64,000 nt of DNA from Actinomadura sp. NAK00032. GTDB taxonomy: Bacteria > Actinomycetota > Actinomycetes > Streptosporangiales > Streptosporangiaceae. The notes beneath the pieces are model-generated. The model did no database searches. It saw nothing but the letters and a program-made list of their open reading frames with translations, and was not told where the DNA came from. The stretch lies in assembly GCF_013364275.1 (NCBI RefSeq), contig NZ_CP054932.1, positions 1,426,001-1,490,000 of the forward strand. The letters run 5' to 3'. Below, piece after piece: positions 34,472 through 44,644 of the stretch; within the stretch, counting starts at the first letter, position 1; each line of letters begins with the position of its first letter. The translations under genes were made by a program, and so were the position numbers.

Positions 34472-36799
34472 ATGAACCACTGGGGGGAAGCGCCTGACGA
34501 GGCGCGTCTGCCACCCGAGACCGTCCTCAGTCAGATGGAGATGGCGGTCATCGTCTGCGACCGCTTCAGCAACGTCATCTACGGCAACGCGTTCGCGCGG
34601 CAGCTGTTCGGCTTCGGCGGCGACGAGATCATCGGGCACTCCATCCTGTCCCTGGGCATCGCCGAGGAGGACCACGAGCAGGCGACCGAGCTCGCCAAGC
34701 ACGTCCTCAAGGGCGGCGTGTGGGAGGGCACGTTCTGCAACCTGCGCGCCGACGGCACCACCGTTTACACGCGCGCGCACGCGGTGCCGCTGCGGCACCC
34801 GTCCGGCGCGGTCGACGGCGTGGTCATCTTCGCGCGCGAGGCGCTGCGCTCCAACCAGCGCGAGCAGGAGCGCTACGGGCTGATGGAGCGGATCGGCGAG
34901 CGGCTCGCCGGGTCGCTGGAGCTGGAGAGCACGCTGCGCCGCGTCGCCGACACGCTCGTCCCGCAGTTCGCCGACCACTGCTTCATCGACCTCTACAGCG
35001 GCGACCGGCTGTACCGGCGGGTGTCGCGGCACGCCGCCGACTGGGAGCCGCCGCCCGGCACGTGGGCGGAGGTCGGCGAGCCCGTCTCCTACCCGCCCGG
35101 CCACTTCAGCGCCAAGGCGATGGACCGGCGCGACGCCGTCCTCGTCGAGGACATGATCCAGCACCGGTTCGCGGCGCCGACCGAGTCGTCCCGGCGGCTC
35201 GGCGTCGAGATGGGCATCACCTCGGTGATCTCCGCGCCGCTGCTGGTGCGCGGCGAACTGCTCGGCGTGATGAGCCTCGCGCTGTCGAACCTGTCCAAGC
35301 GGCCCGACCCGCACTACGACGGCTTCGACCGCGACCTGCTCGGCGCGATCGCCAGCCGGGTCGCGCTCGCCGTCGACAACGCGCTGCTGTTCGAGGAGGA
35401 GCGCGACACCGCGCTCGCCTTCCAGAAGCACCTGCTGCCCGGCGACCGGCCGCCCCCGCTGGACGGCCTGCAGATCGCCTGGCGGTACGAGCCGGCCCGG
35501 CCGCTGGAGTCGCACGGGCACGGCATCCAGACCCAGGTCGGCGGCGACTGGTACGACGTGATCCCGCTGTCGGCGGGGCGCGTCGGCCTCGTCATCGGCG
35601 ACGTCGAGGGGCGCGGGGCCCGCGCCGCCGCCGTCATGGGCCAACTGCGGGCGGCGCTGCGCGCCTTCGCGCAGGACGACAAGCCGCCCGCCGACATACT
35701 GCGCAAGCTGGACGAATGGGTCCGCACGATGACGCGCCCCGAGCGGATGCGCTCGGGATGGAACAGCGACGACCTCGTCCGGCCGCCGCTGGTGTCGTGC
35801 ACCTACTTCGTGTACGACGCCTGGTCGCGGGTCCTGGAGTTCGCCAACGCCGGGCACGACCCGCCCCTCCTCGTCGTGGACGGCGAGGTCCAGGAGCTGG
35901 AGTTCGAGAGCGAGGGCGGCATGCTCGGCCTGCGCGCCCCCGGCATGGGCGGTGAGATCCTCTTCAACGAGGAGACCACCGAGCTGAAGCCGGGCTCGAC
36001 GCTCGTCCTGTACACCGACGGCCTCATCGACCGGCGGCCCAAGGACGACGGCGACTACTACACCCGCGAGGAGTCGCGGGAGATGGTCCGCGCCGCCGTC
36101 GCGAAGGCCGCGGGCGGCGGCGTCGAGGCGGTCGCCAACGCCGCCTACGACGCGGTGCCCGGCGACATCGACGACGACGTCGCGATCGTGGTCATCCGCA
36201 CCGCGGGCGACGAGCTGGGCGTGGCGGAGCGCACCTTCACCGCCGAGCCGATCATGGTGTCGGAGGCCCGCCGGATGGCCGCCGACACCTTCGCCGACTG
36301 GGGCATGCTCGACGAGCAGGCCGAGCTCGCGTGCCTGCTGGTCTCCGAGGTCGTCACGAACGTCGTCCTGCACGCCACGACCACGCCGACGCCGCGCCGC
36401 GAGATGGTCGTCCCGGTCGCGGCCGGGCCGCCCGGCCGCGGCGGCGAGCCGCTCGGCGCGCCGCCGCCCGTCCAGTTCAACACCGAGTTCGGCACCGGCC
36501 TGGAGGGCGACCCGTTCGAGGGCGGCGCCTTCGACGAGGACGACTGGAACCTCGGCGCCGACCTCGGCCGCCGCGAGCCGCCGACCAAGGAGTTCCGCCT
36601 GCGGCTGCGGCGCGGCCACGACATGGTGTGGGTCGAGGTGTTCGACTCCGACATGCGGCTGCCGCGCATCCGCAGCGCCGGCGAGACCGACGAGGGCGGC
36701 CGCGGTCTCTACCTGGTCGACCAGCTCGCCACCCGGTGGGGCGCCCGGCCCACGGCGGACGGCAAGGCCGTCTGGTTCGAGTTGCCGCTGACCCCGTAG
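34472..36799 (+). CDS. PAS-GAF-SpoIIE phosphatase-HATPase regulator
   Basis: A 775-aa signalling protein. The order is a PAS domain (about 18-125), a GAF domain (about 145-310), a PP2C-like SpoIIE/RsbU phosphatase (about 320-565, '[10 protein letters not shown]', 'IGDVEGRG', 'NAGHDPPLL', '[10 protein letters not shown]'), then an anti-sigma HATPase (about 575-775). This design lets one protein phosphorylate and dephosphorylate an anti-anti-sigma factor and so control an alternative sigma factor. The HATPase is odd: a 60-residue Gly/Pro then acidic stretch (about 645-705) separates the N box '[18 protein letters not shown]' from the later strands. The adjacent gene starts two bases downstream. 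Confidence 0.87.
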   Translation: MNHWGEAPDEARLPPETVLSQMEMAVIVCDRFSNVIYGNAFARQLFGFGGDEIIGHSILSLGIAEEDHEQATELAKHVLKGGVWEGTFCNLRADGTTVYTRAHAVPLRHPSGAVDGVVIFAREALRSNQREQERYGLMERIGERLAGSLELESTLRRVADTLVPQFADHCFIDLYSGDRLYRRVSRHAADWEPPPGTWAEVGEPVSYPPGHFSAKAMDRRDAVLVEDMIQHRFAAPTESSRRLGVEMGITSVISAPLLVRGELLGVMSLALSNLSKRPDPHYDGFDRDLLGAIASRVALAVDNALLFEEERDTALAFQKHLLPGDRPPPLDGLQIAWRYEPARPLESHGHGIQTQVGGDWYDVIPLSAGRVGLVIGDVEGRGARAAAVMGQLRAALRAFAQDDKPPADILRKLDEWVRTMTRPERMRSGWNSDDLVRPPLVSCTYFVYDAWSRVLEFANAGHDPPLLVVDGEVQELEFESEGGMLGLRAPGMGGEILFNEETTELKPGSTLVLYTDGLIDRRPKDDGDYYTREESREMVRAAVAKAAGGGVEAVANAAYDAVPGDIDDDVAIVVIRTAGDELGVAERTFTAEPIMVSEARRMAADTFADWGMLDEQAELACLLVSEVVTNVVLHATTTPTPRREMVVPVAAGPPGRGGEPLGAPPPVQFNTEFGTGLEGDPFEGGAFDEDDWNLGADLGRREPPTKEFRLRLRRGHDMVWVEVFDSDMRLPRIRSAGETDEGGRGLYLVDQLATRWGARPTADGKAVWFELPLTP

Positions 36800-36801
36800 C
36801 G

Positions 36802-37797
36802 ATGCGCGCCTGGGTGGTGGAGGAGCCGTCCCCGATCGCGTCGGGGCCGCTGCGCCGCGCCGACCGCGAGGTGCCCTCGCCCGGCCCCGGCGAGCTGCTG
36901 GTCCGAGTGCTGGCCTGCGGCGTCTGCCGGACGGACCTGCACGTCGCCGAGGGCGACCTGCCCGTCCACCTGCCGGGGGTGACGCCCGGCCACGAGATCG
37001 TCGGCGAGGTCGCCGAGGCGGGGCCCGGCTGCCTGCGCCGTCCCGGCGACCGGGTCGGGGTGGCGTGGCTGCGCGGGACGTGCGGCGCCTGCCGGTTCTG
37101 CCGCCGCGGCGCCGAGAACCTGTGCCCGGCGTCGGTCTACACGGGCTGGGACGCGCACGGCGGCTACGCCGAGTACGCGACGGCCGCCGACGCCTACACC
37201 TACGCGCTGCCGCCCGAGCTGGACGACGTCCGCGCCGCGCCGCTGCTGTGCGCGGGCATCATCGGCTACCGGGCGCTGCGCCGCGCCGACCTGCCGCCGG
37301 GCGGGCGGCTCGGCATCTGGGGGTTCGGCGGCTCCGCGCACCTGGCCGCGCAGATCGCGCTCGCCGAGGGCGCCGACGTGCACGTGTTCACCCGCAGCCC
37401 GGCCGCGCGGGAGCTGGCCCGCGACCTCGGGGCGTCCTGGGCGGGCGACTCCTTCGACGCGGCGCCCGCCCCGCTCGACGCGGCGATCGTCTTCGCGCCG
37501 GCGGGGGAGCTGGTGCCCGCCGCGCTGGAGCGCCTCGACCGGGGCGGGACGTGCGCGGTCGCCGGCATCCACCTCAGCGACGTCCCGGTGCTGGACTACC
37601 GGCGCCACCTGTTCCAGGAGCGCCAGGTTCGGTCGGTGACGGCGAACACGCGCGCGGACGGCGAGGAGTTCCTGACGCTGGCCGCGCGACTGGACGTCGC
37701 CGTCACCACGCACACCTACGGGCTGGACGAGGCCGACCACGCCCTGGCCGACCTCGCCGCCGACCGGTTCACCGGGGCGGCCGTCCTCGTCCCGTGA
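36802..37797 (+). CDS. Zinc-dependent alcohol dehydrogenase
   Basis: A 331-aa medium-chain dehydrogenase of the AdhA-like group. The catalytic zinc ligands are C42, H64 (with E65) and C149. The structural zinc ligands are C94, C97, C100 and C108. The Rossmann domain has '[16 protein letters not shown]', where the usual GxGxxG is G-F-G-G-S-A. It should oxidise alcohols or reduce aldehydes with NAD(P)H. It begins two bases after the SpoIIE-HATPase stop, so it is co-expressed with that regulator. There is no known functional tie, unless the pair belongs to a stress response. Confidence 0.87.
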   Translation: MRAWVVEEPSPIASGPLRRADREVPSPGPGELLVRVLACGVCRTDLHVAEGDLPVHLPGVTPGHEIVGEVAEAGPGCLRRPGDRVGVAWLRGTCGACRFCRRGAENLCPASVYTGWDAHGGYAEYATAADAYTYALPPELDDVRAAPLLCAGIIGYRALRRADLPPGGRLGIWGFGGSAHLAAQIALAEGADVHVFTRSPAARELARDLGASWAGDSFDAAPAPLDAAIVFAPAGELVPAALERLDRGGTCAVAGIHLSDVPVLDYRRHLFQERQVRSVTANTRADGEEFLTLAARLDVAVTTHTYGLDEADHALADLAADRFTGAAVLVP

Positions 37798-37800
37798 GGG

Positions 37801-38640
37801 TCAGCGGATGGGTTCGGCGGCGACGTGGGCCCAGGTTTGGGTGAACCACAGTTCGCCGCCGATGACGCGCGGCTTCGCGCCGGTCTTGGGGCCGCCGTCG
37901 ACCTCGTCCAGCAGGGCCTCGCGGATGCGGTCGGCCGCCGCCTCGTCGCGGGCGCCGGCGAGCCACGGCTCGATGGGGCGCTCCACGGTGAACACGTCCA
38001 GCCGGCGGATGCTGCCGCCCGCCGAGGTGATCATCTCGGTGAGCCGGGCGATGGACGGGGTGCCGGGGTGGTCGGGGTCGCGGAGCCGCTCGATCCGGTC
38101 GCGCTCGGGGCCGGCGAGGTTGCCGCGCACGAGGTCGGCGACGACCACCCGCCCGTCCGGGCTGCAGACCCGCAGCAGCTCGCGCAGCACGCCGTCGGCA
38201 TCGCCGACGGTGTAGAGCGAGAACCGGGCGGTGACGAGCGAGAACGCGTTGTCGCGGTAGGGCAGCGCGGTGGCGTCCGCCTTGATCGTCGGACGGTCGG
38301 GGCCGGTCGGGTGGGGCCGGTGGTCCTCGCGGGTCGCGGCGGCCGGGAGCGGGTCGCCGTCCGGGCCGCCGTCGCCGGTGATGCGGACCGGGCCGGTGCC
38401 GAACTCGACCGTGGACATCCGCCCGGACCCGCCGCCGGGGCGCGCGGGCGGTTCGGGCATCGCGTCCACGGCGGTGACGTGCGCCACCCGGGGTGCGAGC
38501 GCCGCGGGCATCGGGCCGCGGCCCCGCGCGACGTCCAGGCAGACGTCGTCGCGGCCGGGTTCGACGAACTCCAGCAGGCGCCTCAGATGCGGGGCGATCG
38601 TGCCGCCGCTGCGCTGGACGGCGGGCGCCGGTTGCGGCAC
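37801..38640 (-). CDS. Class I SAM-dependent methyltransferase, divergent
   Basis: A 279-aa methyltransferase-fold protein. Motif I is 'VCLDVARGRGPMPAAL' (33-48); the usual DxGxGxG is altered to D-V-A-R-G-R-G, so the first glycine is lost. The motif 'IKADATALPYRDNAFSLVTARFSLYTVGDADGVLREL' (split here into its recognisable pieces) resembles UbiE/COQ5-type enzymes. About 55 residues of Gly/Pro-rich sequence (roughly 62-117) are inserted where others have a short loop. SAM binding may still occur. The GTG start has GAGGGAG upstream. The substrate is unknown. It is convergent with the alcohol dehydrogenase, with 3 bp between the stops. Confidence 0.7.
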   Translation of the reverse strand: MPQPAPAVQRSGGTIAPHLRRLLEFVEPGRDDVCLDVARGRGPMPAALAPRVAHVTAVDAMPEPPARPGGGSGRMSTVEFGTGPVRITGDGGPDGDPLPAAATREDHRPHPTGPDRPTIKADATALPYRDNAFSLVTARFSLYTVGDADGVLRELLRVCSPDGRVVVADLVRGNLAGPERDRIERLRDPDHPGTPSIARLTEMITSAGGSIRRLDVFTVERPIEPWLAGARDEAAADRIREALLDEVDGGPKTGAKPRVIGGELWFTQTWAHVAAEPIR

Positions 38641-38776
38641 TGGTGCACTCCCTCGGCTCGGGCCGGCTCCCCTGGTCGGGCGTCGCCGGGCGGGGCGTGA
38701 AGCCGGGTTTCGTCAGATATGACTCACCGCCGGGGGCGGAAGTTCGCACGGCCGCCGCAGATTTCCGCGCCGCGGC

Positions 38777-38938
38777 TCATCCGCGCAGGTGCTGCCCGTA
38801 CAGCGCGAGCACGACCAGCACGAACACGATGATCACGGAGACGCGGGTGGGCATGGGCACGCGCATCCGCACCGCGGCCCAGCGCACGCAGAACGCGGCG
38901 AGCAGCGACACGACGACGAGGGCGATGATGCCTTCCAT
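38777..38938 (-). CDS. Small 53-aa membrane protein
   Basis: A short reading frame that encodes MEGIIALVVVSLLAAF-type hydrophobic sequence, a basic RW..VRMRVPMPTRV loop, a second hydrophobic stretch (about 33-46) and a polar C-terminus, YGQHLRG. GGAAGG lies seven bases before ATG 38938, and codon use is strongly GC-rich at third positions, which supports coding. The function is unknown. It lies between the methyltransferase and the leaderless gene at 39051. Confidence 0.65.
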   Translation of the reverse strand: MEGIIALVVVSLLAAFCVRWAAVRMRVPMPTRVSVIIVFVLVVLALYGQHLRG

Positions 38939-39037
38939 GGGTCACCTTCCGAGTGCCGGGGGGAGTGCCGCCTCCCAAGCACGATAGACGTGTAAGGCTT
39001 CAGTTACCCGCCGGTTCGGCCCGTGTGCCGCTACCGC

Positions 39038-39050
39038 TAATCTCGCCTTT
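39038..39050 (+). promoter_or_regulatory. -10 box of leaderless promoter
   Basis: TAATCT (39038-39043) lies seven bases before GTG 39051. No ribosome binding site precedes that codon, so the transcript is probably leaderless. Confidence 0.55.
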
Positions 39051-39449
39051 GTGGCAGATGTGAAGGAAGTAGACGGCCGGGACAAGCTCGACGCCATGGC
39101 GACCAACCTGGCGCGCGGGCGGGTCGCCCTCGGGCTCGCGGCGTTCGCCGCGCCGAAGCTGACCGTGAAGCTGATGGGCATGGGCGGCGGCGCCGACCCG
39201 GGCCGCGACTACATGGTGCGGATGTTCGCCGCCAGGGAGCTCGCCCTCGGCGCCGGCTACCTGCTCAGCGGCGACTCCGGGCGCAAGCTGTGGGGACGGC
39301 TCGGGCTCGCCGTCGACTCGCTCGATCTCGTCAACGGGCTGAAGACGCGCGGGGCGCTGCCGCTGTGGGTCACCGCCGGGGCCGTGGGCGTCGCCGGCGC
39401 CGCCGCCGGGATCGGCGCGGCGAAGGCCGGCGGCGACCTCGTGCGCTGA
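39051..39449 (+). CDS. Small conserved hypothetical membrane-associated protein
   Basis: A 132-aa protein with hydrophobic segments near residues 22-42, 66-82 and 102-125, separated by short charged loops ('MGGGADPGRDYMVRMFAARELALG'). This pattern resembles small actinobacterial proteins related to DUF4267, but the family cannot be assigned with confidence. GTG 39051 is the likely start given the leaderless promoter and absence of a ribosome binding site. It reads toward the MFS-winged-helix gene, 80 bp away. The function is unknown. Confidence 0.62.
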   Translation: MADVKEVDGRDKLDAMATNLARGRVALGLAAFAAPKLTVKLMGMGGGADPGRDYMVRMFAARELALGAGYLLSGDSGRKLWGRLGLAVDSLDLVNGLKTRGALPLWVTAGAVGVAGAAAGIGAAKAGGDLVR

Positions 39450-39529
39450 CGTTCCCGCAGGGGCCGGGTGATCCTGTCCGGCCCCTGGGTAGATGTCCCC
39501 CGCACGCGGATCTCGGCGGGGGGCGGGGC

Positions 39530-41569
39530 ATGACGACGGCGAAGGACGAGGCGCGGGACGAGCGGGCCATGCCGAAGGGCCGCGACCTCTATGTGATCCT
39601 CGGCGCCCTCATGCTCGCCATGCTGCTGGCGGCGCTCGACCAGACGATCGTGTCCACGGCGCTGCCGACGATCGTCAGCGACCTCGGCGGGCTGAACCAC
39701 CTGTCGTGGGTCGTGACGGCGTACCTGCTCGCCTCGACGGCCTCGACGCCGCTGTGGGGCAAGCTCGGCGACCAGTACGGGCGCAAGCGGCTGTTCCAGA
39801 CGTCCATCGTCATCTTCCTGATCGGGTCGGCGCTGTGCGGCCTGTCCCAGGACATGTTCGAGCTGATCGTGTTCCGCGCCATTCAGGGGCTCGGCGGCGG
39901 CGGGCTGATGGTGCTCGTCGTCGCGATCGTCGGGGACGTGGTGCCGCCCCGCGAGCGCGGCCGGTACCAGGGGCTGTTCGGCGCGGTCTTCGGCGTGTCC
40001 AGCGTGTGCGGGCCGCTGCTCGGCGGCTGGTTCGTCGACAACCTGTCGTGGCGCTGGGTGTTCTACATCAACATCCCCATCGGCATCGTCGCGCTGATCG
40101 TGATCGCCGCCGTCCTGCACGCCTCGGGGGAGCGGGAGCGGCACCGCATCGACTACCTCGGGACGCTGCTGATCGTCGGCTGGGCGGTCGGGCTGGTGCT
40201 GATGACGACCTGGGGCGGGACGCAGTACGCCTGGTCGTCCGCGCCGATCATCGGGCTCGCCGTGGGGTCGGTGGCGCTGATCGTCGTGTGGCTGCTGGTG
40301 GAGCGGCGCGCGGCCGAGCCGATCATGCCGCCGGCGCTGCTGGCGAACCCGGTGTTCGCGCTGGGCGCGGCGATCAGCTTCGCGGTCGGCTTCGCGATGT
40401 TCGGCGCGCTGACGTTCCTGCCGATCTTCCTCCAGGTGGTGCACGGGGTGTCGCCGACGCTGTCGGGCGTCTACCTGCTGCCGATGATGCTCGGCATGCT
40501 GGTCAGCTCGATCGGCTCCGGGCAGCTGATCACCCACTTCGGCCGCTACAAGATCTATCCGGTGGTCGGCACGCCGCTCATCGCACTGGCGCTGTGGCTG
40601 TGCTCGGGGCTGAGCGAGAACTCGTCCACGCTGTCGATGAGCCTGCGGTTCGCGCTGCTCGGCTTCGGGCTGGGGCTGGTGCTGCAGGTGCTCGTCATCG
40701 CCGTCCAGAACGCGGTGTCGTACCAGGACCTGGGGTCGGCCACGTCCGGGGTCACGTTCTTCCGGCAGATCGGCGGGTCGTTCGGCGTCGCGGTGTTCGG
40801 GTCCATCTTCAGCAACCAGCTCGCCACGCACGTCGGCGATCTGGCGCGGGTCCTGCCGCCGGGGTTCGACCCTGCGGCCGTCCAGGGGAATCCCCAGCTG
40901 CTCGACCGGTTCCCAGGCGAGGTCAAGCAGGCCGTTCTGCACGCCTATGCGCAGTCGATCGACTCGGTGTTCCTGTGGGCCGTGCCAGTGGCGGCTGCCG
41001 CGTTCGTGCTGACGTGGTTCTTGCGCGAGGTCCCGTTGCGGGCGACGTCGCAGACGCACGACTACGGCGAGGGGTTCGGTGCGGCGCCGACCGTCCGTTC
41101 GTCCAGGCACGAGATAGAGCGCGCCTTGAGCGAACTCATGCGCAAGGACCCGAAGGCGGCCGAACTCTACGACCGGCTGGCCCTGCTGTGCGGGGTGGAC
41201 CTGCCGGCGGGCAGCGTATGGGCGCTGTGCCGCATCGCCAAGGACGGCACAGTCGGACGGCAGGAACTCGCCGACCGGGCTGGGGTCACGATGGAGCACG
41301 GCCGCCCGTACGTCGACCGGCTGGTCGCCGCCGGGTACGTCGAGCGGAGCGACACGACCCTCGCCATCACCACATCCGGCCAGGCCGTCGCCGAGCGCCT
41401 CTTCGCCGCCCGCCGCGCGGGCCTCGCCCGGCACGTGGACGGCTGGGCGCCCGAGGAGCACCCGGAGCTGGCCGACCTGCTGACGCGGCTGGCGCACGCG
41501 TCCGTCGGCGACGACGAGGACGGCGAGATTTTGCGCCGCCCGCCGGCCGCCGCCGTCCGCGAGGCCTAG
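39530..41569 (+). CDS. DHA2-type MFS exporter fused to a C-terminal winged-helix domain
   Basis: A 679-aa protein. Residues 20-510 form a 14-TM EmrB/QacA-type exporter: 'LDQTIVSTALPTIVSDLG', motif A 'GKLGDQYGRKRLF', motif C-like 'GVSSVCGPLLGGW'. The segment after TM14 (about 530-679) is soluble. It contains 'GTVGRQELADRAGVTMEHGRPYVDRLVAAGYVERSD', given here as a landmark split across helices, which is a MarR-like winged helix-turn-helix. The domain faces the cytoplasm, so the exporter might sense substrate and bind DNA, or use the fold for protein contacts. The ATG follows GGGGGGCGGGGC. No separate regulator gene adjoins it. Confidence 0.83.
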   Translation: MTTAKDEARDERAMPKGRDLYVILGALMLAMLLAALDQTIVSTALPTIVSDLGGLNHLSWVVTAYLLASTASTPLWGKLGDQYGRKRLFQTSIVIFLIGSALCGLSQDMFELIVFRAIQGLGGGGLMVLVVAIVGDVVPPRERGRYQGLFGAVFGVSSVCGPLLGGWFVDNLSWRWVFYINIPIGIVALIVIAAVLHASGERERHRIDYLGTLLIVGWAVGLVLMTTWGGTQYAWSSAPIIGLAVGSVALIVVWLLVERRAAEPIMPPALLANPVFALGAAISFAVGFAMFGALTFLPIFLQVVHGVSPTLSGVYLLPMMLGMLVSSIGSGQLITHFGRYKIYPVVGTPLIALALWLCSGLSENSSTLSMSLRFALLGFGLGLVLQVLVIAVQNAVSYQDLGSATSGVTFFRQIGGSFGVAVFGSIFSNQLATHVGDLARVLPPGFDPAAVQGNPQLLDRFPGEVKQAVLHAYAQSIDSVFLWAVPVAAAAFVLTWFLREVPLRATSQTHDYGEGFGAAPTVRSSRHEIERALSELMRKDPKAAELYDRLALLCGVDLPAGSVWALCRIAKDGTVGRQELADRAGVTMEHGRPYVDRLVAAGYVERSDTTLAITTSGQAVAERLFAARRAGLARHVDGWAPEEHPELADLLTRLAHASVGDDEDGEILRRPPAAAVREA

Positions 41570-41605
41570 CCACGGGCGGCGGCGCGGGACCGGAGACTCA
41601 GCTCA

Positions 41606-41664
41606 CATGGCGTTGCGCCATGATGGATGTAATCTCATACTGACTAACCGAATCTCACTCGGTT
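41606..41664 (+). promoter_or_regulatory. Thiolase promoter with two palindromes
   Basis: -35 TTGCGC (41613-41618) and -10 CATACT (41636-41641) are 17 bp apart. The -35 lies in a perfect 7-bp-arm palindrome, catggcg-ttg-cgccatg (41606-41622). A second palindrome, aaccga/tcggtt (41646-41651 and 41659-41664), follows the -10. These positions suit a repressor of the thiolase gene. Confidence 0.5.
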
Positions 41665-41695
41665 TCGGGACGGAACCCCACAACTTGGAGGCGCA

Positions 41696-42829
<1,134 letters not shown>

Positions 42830-42845
42830 CGATCTCGCCGCGTAG

Positions 42846-42878
42846 TCTGCCCCTGGAGCCCCGCTCCGGGGGCAGACG
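42846..42878 (+). terminator. Strong hairpin after thiolase gene
   Basis: A 14-bp stem with one G-U pair (42846-42859 / 42865-42878) lies 16 bases after the thiolase stop. There is no U-tract. Confidence 0.6.
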
Positions 42879-42902
42879 CCGTTCCCGACCGGGATGAGGG
42901 GC

Positions 42903-43697
42903 ATGTACGAGACGATCATCTACACGGCGGACGAGCGGATCGCGCGGATCACGCTGAACCGGCCGGAGGCGCGCAACTCGCTCAGCGATCAGATGATCGA
43001 CGAGCTGCTCGACGCGTTCGACCGGGCGAAGGCGGATTCCGGCGTCCGGGTGATCGTCCTGACCGGCGCCGGCGACCGGGCCTTCTGCGCGGGCGCCGAC
43101 CTCGGCGGCCTCGGCCGGGCCCAGGCGGACGGCCGCTCGGTCGCCGACGCCTCCGCCGTCCGCGAGAGCGCGCCGTTCCGCCTGTTCACGGCGTTCCCCA
43201 AGCTCGGCAAGCCGATCATCGCGCGGCTCGCCGGGCACGCCGTCGCGGGCGGGCTCGGCCTGGCCGCCGCCTGCGACCTGGTGATCGCCGCCGATGACGT
43301 CAAACTCGCCACCCCCGAGGTCAACGTCGGGCTCTGGCCCATGATGATCATGGCGATCATCAACCGGAACGTCGCGCCCAAGCACGCGTTCAAGCTCTAC
43401 TACACCGGCGCCCGCGTCACCGCCGCCGAGGGCCGCGACATCGGGCTGGTCACCGAGGTCGTCCCGCGCGCCGAGCTGGACGCCCGGGTGGACGAGCTGG
43501 CCCGCACCATCGCGTCCAAGAGCCCCCTCGGCCTGCGCCGGGGCCGCGACGCCTTCTTCGCGATCGAGGGCCGCCCGCTGGAGGACCAGGTGGCCCACCT
43601 GCTGGGCGAACTGGTCGAGCTGGCCGCCACGGAGGACGCCAAGGAGGGCATCACGGCCTTCCTGGAGAACCGCTCCCCGGACTTCCGGGGCCGCTGA
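42903..43697 (+). CDS. Enoyl-CoA hydratase/isomerase
   Basis: A 264-aa crotonase-fold enzyme. 'RAFCAGADLGGLG' and 'HAVAGGLGLAAACDLVIAADD' form the oxyanion hole. The two usual catalytic acids are not both obvious: Glu is present in 'TPEVNVGLWP', whereas the first is a nearby Asp/Arg-rich stretch. This leaves hydratase, isomerase or another crotonase reaction possible. ATG 42903 is chosen with GAGGGG three to eight bases upstream; ATG 42894 adds three residues. It probably works in fatty-acid or aromatic breakdown with the flanking thiolase and SDR. Confidence 0.85.
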   Translation: MYETIIYTADERIARITLNRPEARNSLSDQMIDELLDAFDRAKADSGVRVIVLTGAGDRAFCAGADLGGLGRAQADGRSVADASAVRESAPFRLFTAFPKLGKPIIARLAGHAVAGGLGLAAACDLVIAADDVKLATPEVNVGLWPMMIMAIINRNVAPKHAFKLYYTGARVTAAEGRDIGLVTEVVPRAELDARVDELARTIASKSPLGLRRGRDAFFAIEGRPLEDQVAHLLGELVELAATEDAKEGITAFLENRSPDFRGR

Positions 43698-43753
43698 CCC
43701 CCGGAGCGCGCGAGACCGCCGACTGTCGGAGGCGGTGCCTAGGGTCGCCTCCC

Positions 43754-44548
43754 ATGGACCTTCGACTTTCGGGACGGCGGGCACTGGTCACGGCGAGCAG
43801 CGGCGGCATCGGGGCGGCGGTGGCCGCGCGGCTGGCCGCCGAGGGCTGCGCGGTGCTGGTCCACGGCCGGGACGAGGGCCGCGCGACGGAGGTCGCCGAC
43901 GCCGTGCGCGCCACCGGCGGGGAGGCCGGGGTGGTGCTGGGCGACCTCACCGACGACGCGGCCGCCGCCGAGGTGGCCGAGCAGGCCCGGCAGTGGGGCG
44001 TGGACGTCCTGGTCAACAACGCCGGTCCGGTCGCCGAGCACGACTGGGACACCGCCGACCCCTCGATCTGGCTCGACACCGTCAACGGCAACGTCGTCTC
44101 GGCGGTGCGGCTGATCCGCGTCCTCGCACCGCCGATGCGCGAGCGCGGCTGGGGGCGCATCGTCAACGTCGGGAGCCGCGGCGCGACCACGCCCCAGCCG
44201 AACCTCGTCGACTACTCCGCCGCGAAGGCCGCCGTGGTCAACATGACCACCAGCCTCGCCCGGCACCTCGCCGGGTCCGGCGTCACGGCGAACACCGTCA
44301 GCCCCGGAGTGGTCGTCACCGCCGGCATGCGGAAGCTGTTCGAGGACCGGGCGGCGGCGCAGGGCCGTCCCGCCACGTGGGACGAGCTGGAACCGGAGAT
44401 CCTCGCCGACTACGCGGCCAACCCCAGCGGGCGGCTCGGCACCGAGGACGACATCGCCGCCGCCGTCGCCTTTCTCGCCAGCCCGCTGGCCGGCTACATC
44501 AACGGCATCGACCTGCGCGTGGACGGCGGTATCACCGGCGTGCCGTAA
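43754..44548 (+). CDS. Short-chain dehydrogenase/reductase
   Basis: A 264-aa SDR. The cofactor motif is TASSGGIG (13-20) and the NNAG motif is 'LVNNAGPVAEHD'. The catalytic Ser is in 'VNVGSRG', and Tyr and Lys are in 'DYSAAKAAV'. The C-terminal 'INGIDLRVDGGITGVP' is the classical end of FabG-like enzymes. TAGGGT (43740-43745), eight bases before ATG 43754, suggests a leaderless transcript. The substrate is unknown; the neighbours suggest acyl-CoA or related oxidation. Confidence 0.88.
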   Translation: MDLRLSGRRALVTASSGGIGAAVAARLAAEGCAVLVHGRDEGRATEVADAVRATGGEAGVVLGDLTDDAAAAEVAEQARQWGVDVLVNNAGPVAEHDWDTADPSIWLDTVNGNVVSAVRLIRVLAPPMRERGWGRIVNVGSRGATTPQPNLVDYSAAKAAVVNMTTSLARHLAGSGVTANTVSPGVVVTAGMRKLFEDRAAAQGRPATWDELEPEILADYAANPSGRLGTEDDIAAAVAFLASPLAGYINGIDLRVDGGITGVP

Positions 44549-44644
44549 GGCGCCGGTGACTGTCCGGGTGTGGCAGCACCCTTGCCGTGCTCATGATCGT
44601 TCCCCGACACTGGGAGGCCGCCCCCCGAAGGAGAGCTACCGAGC

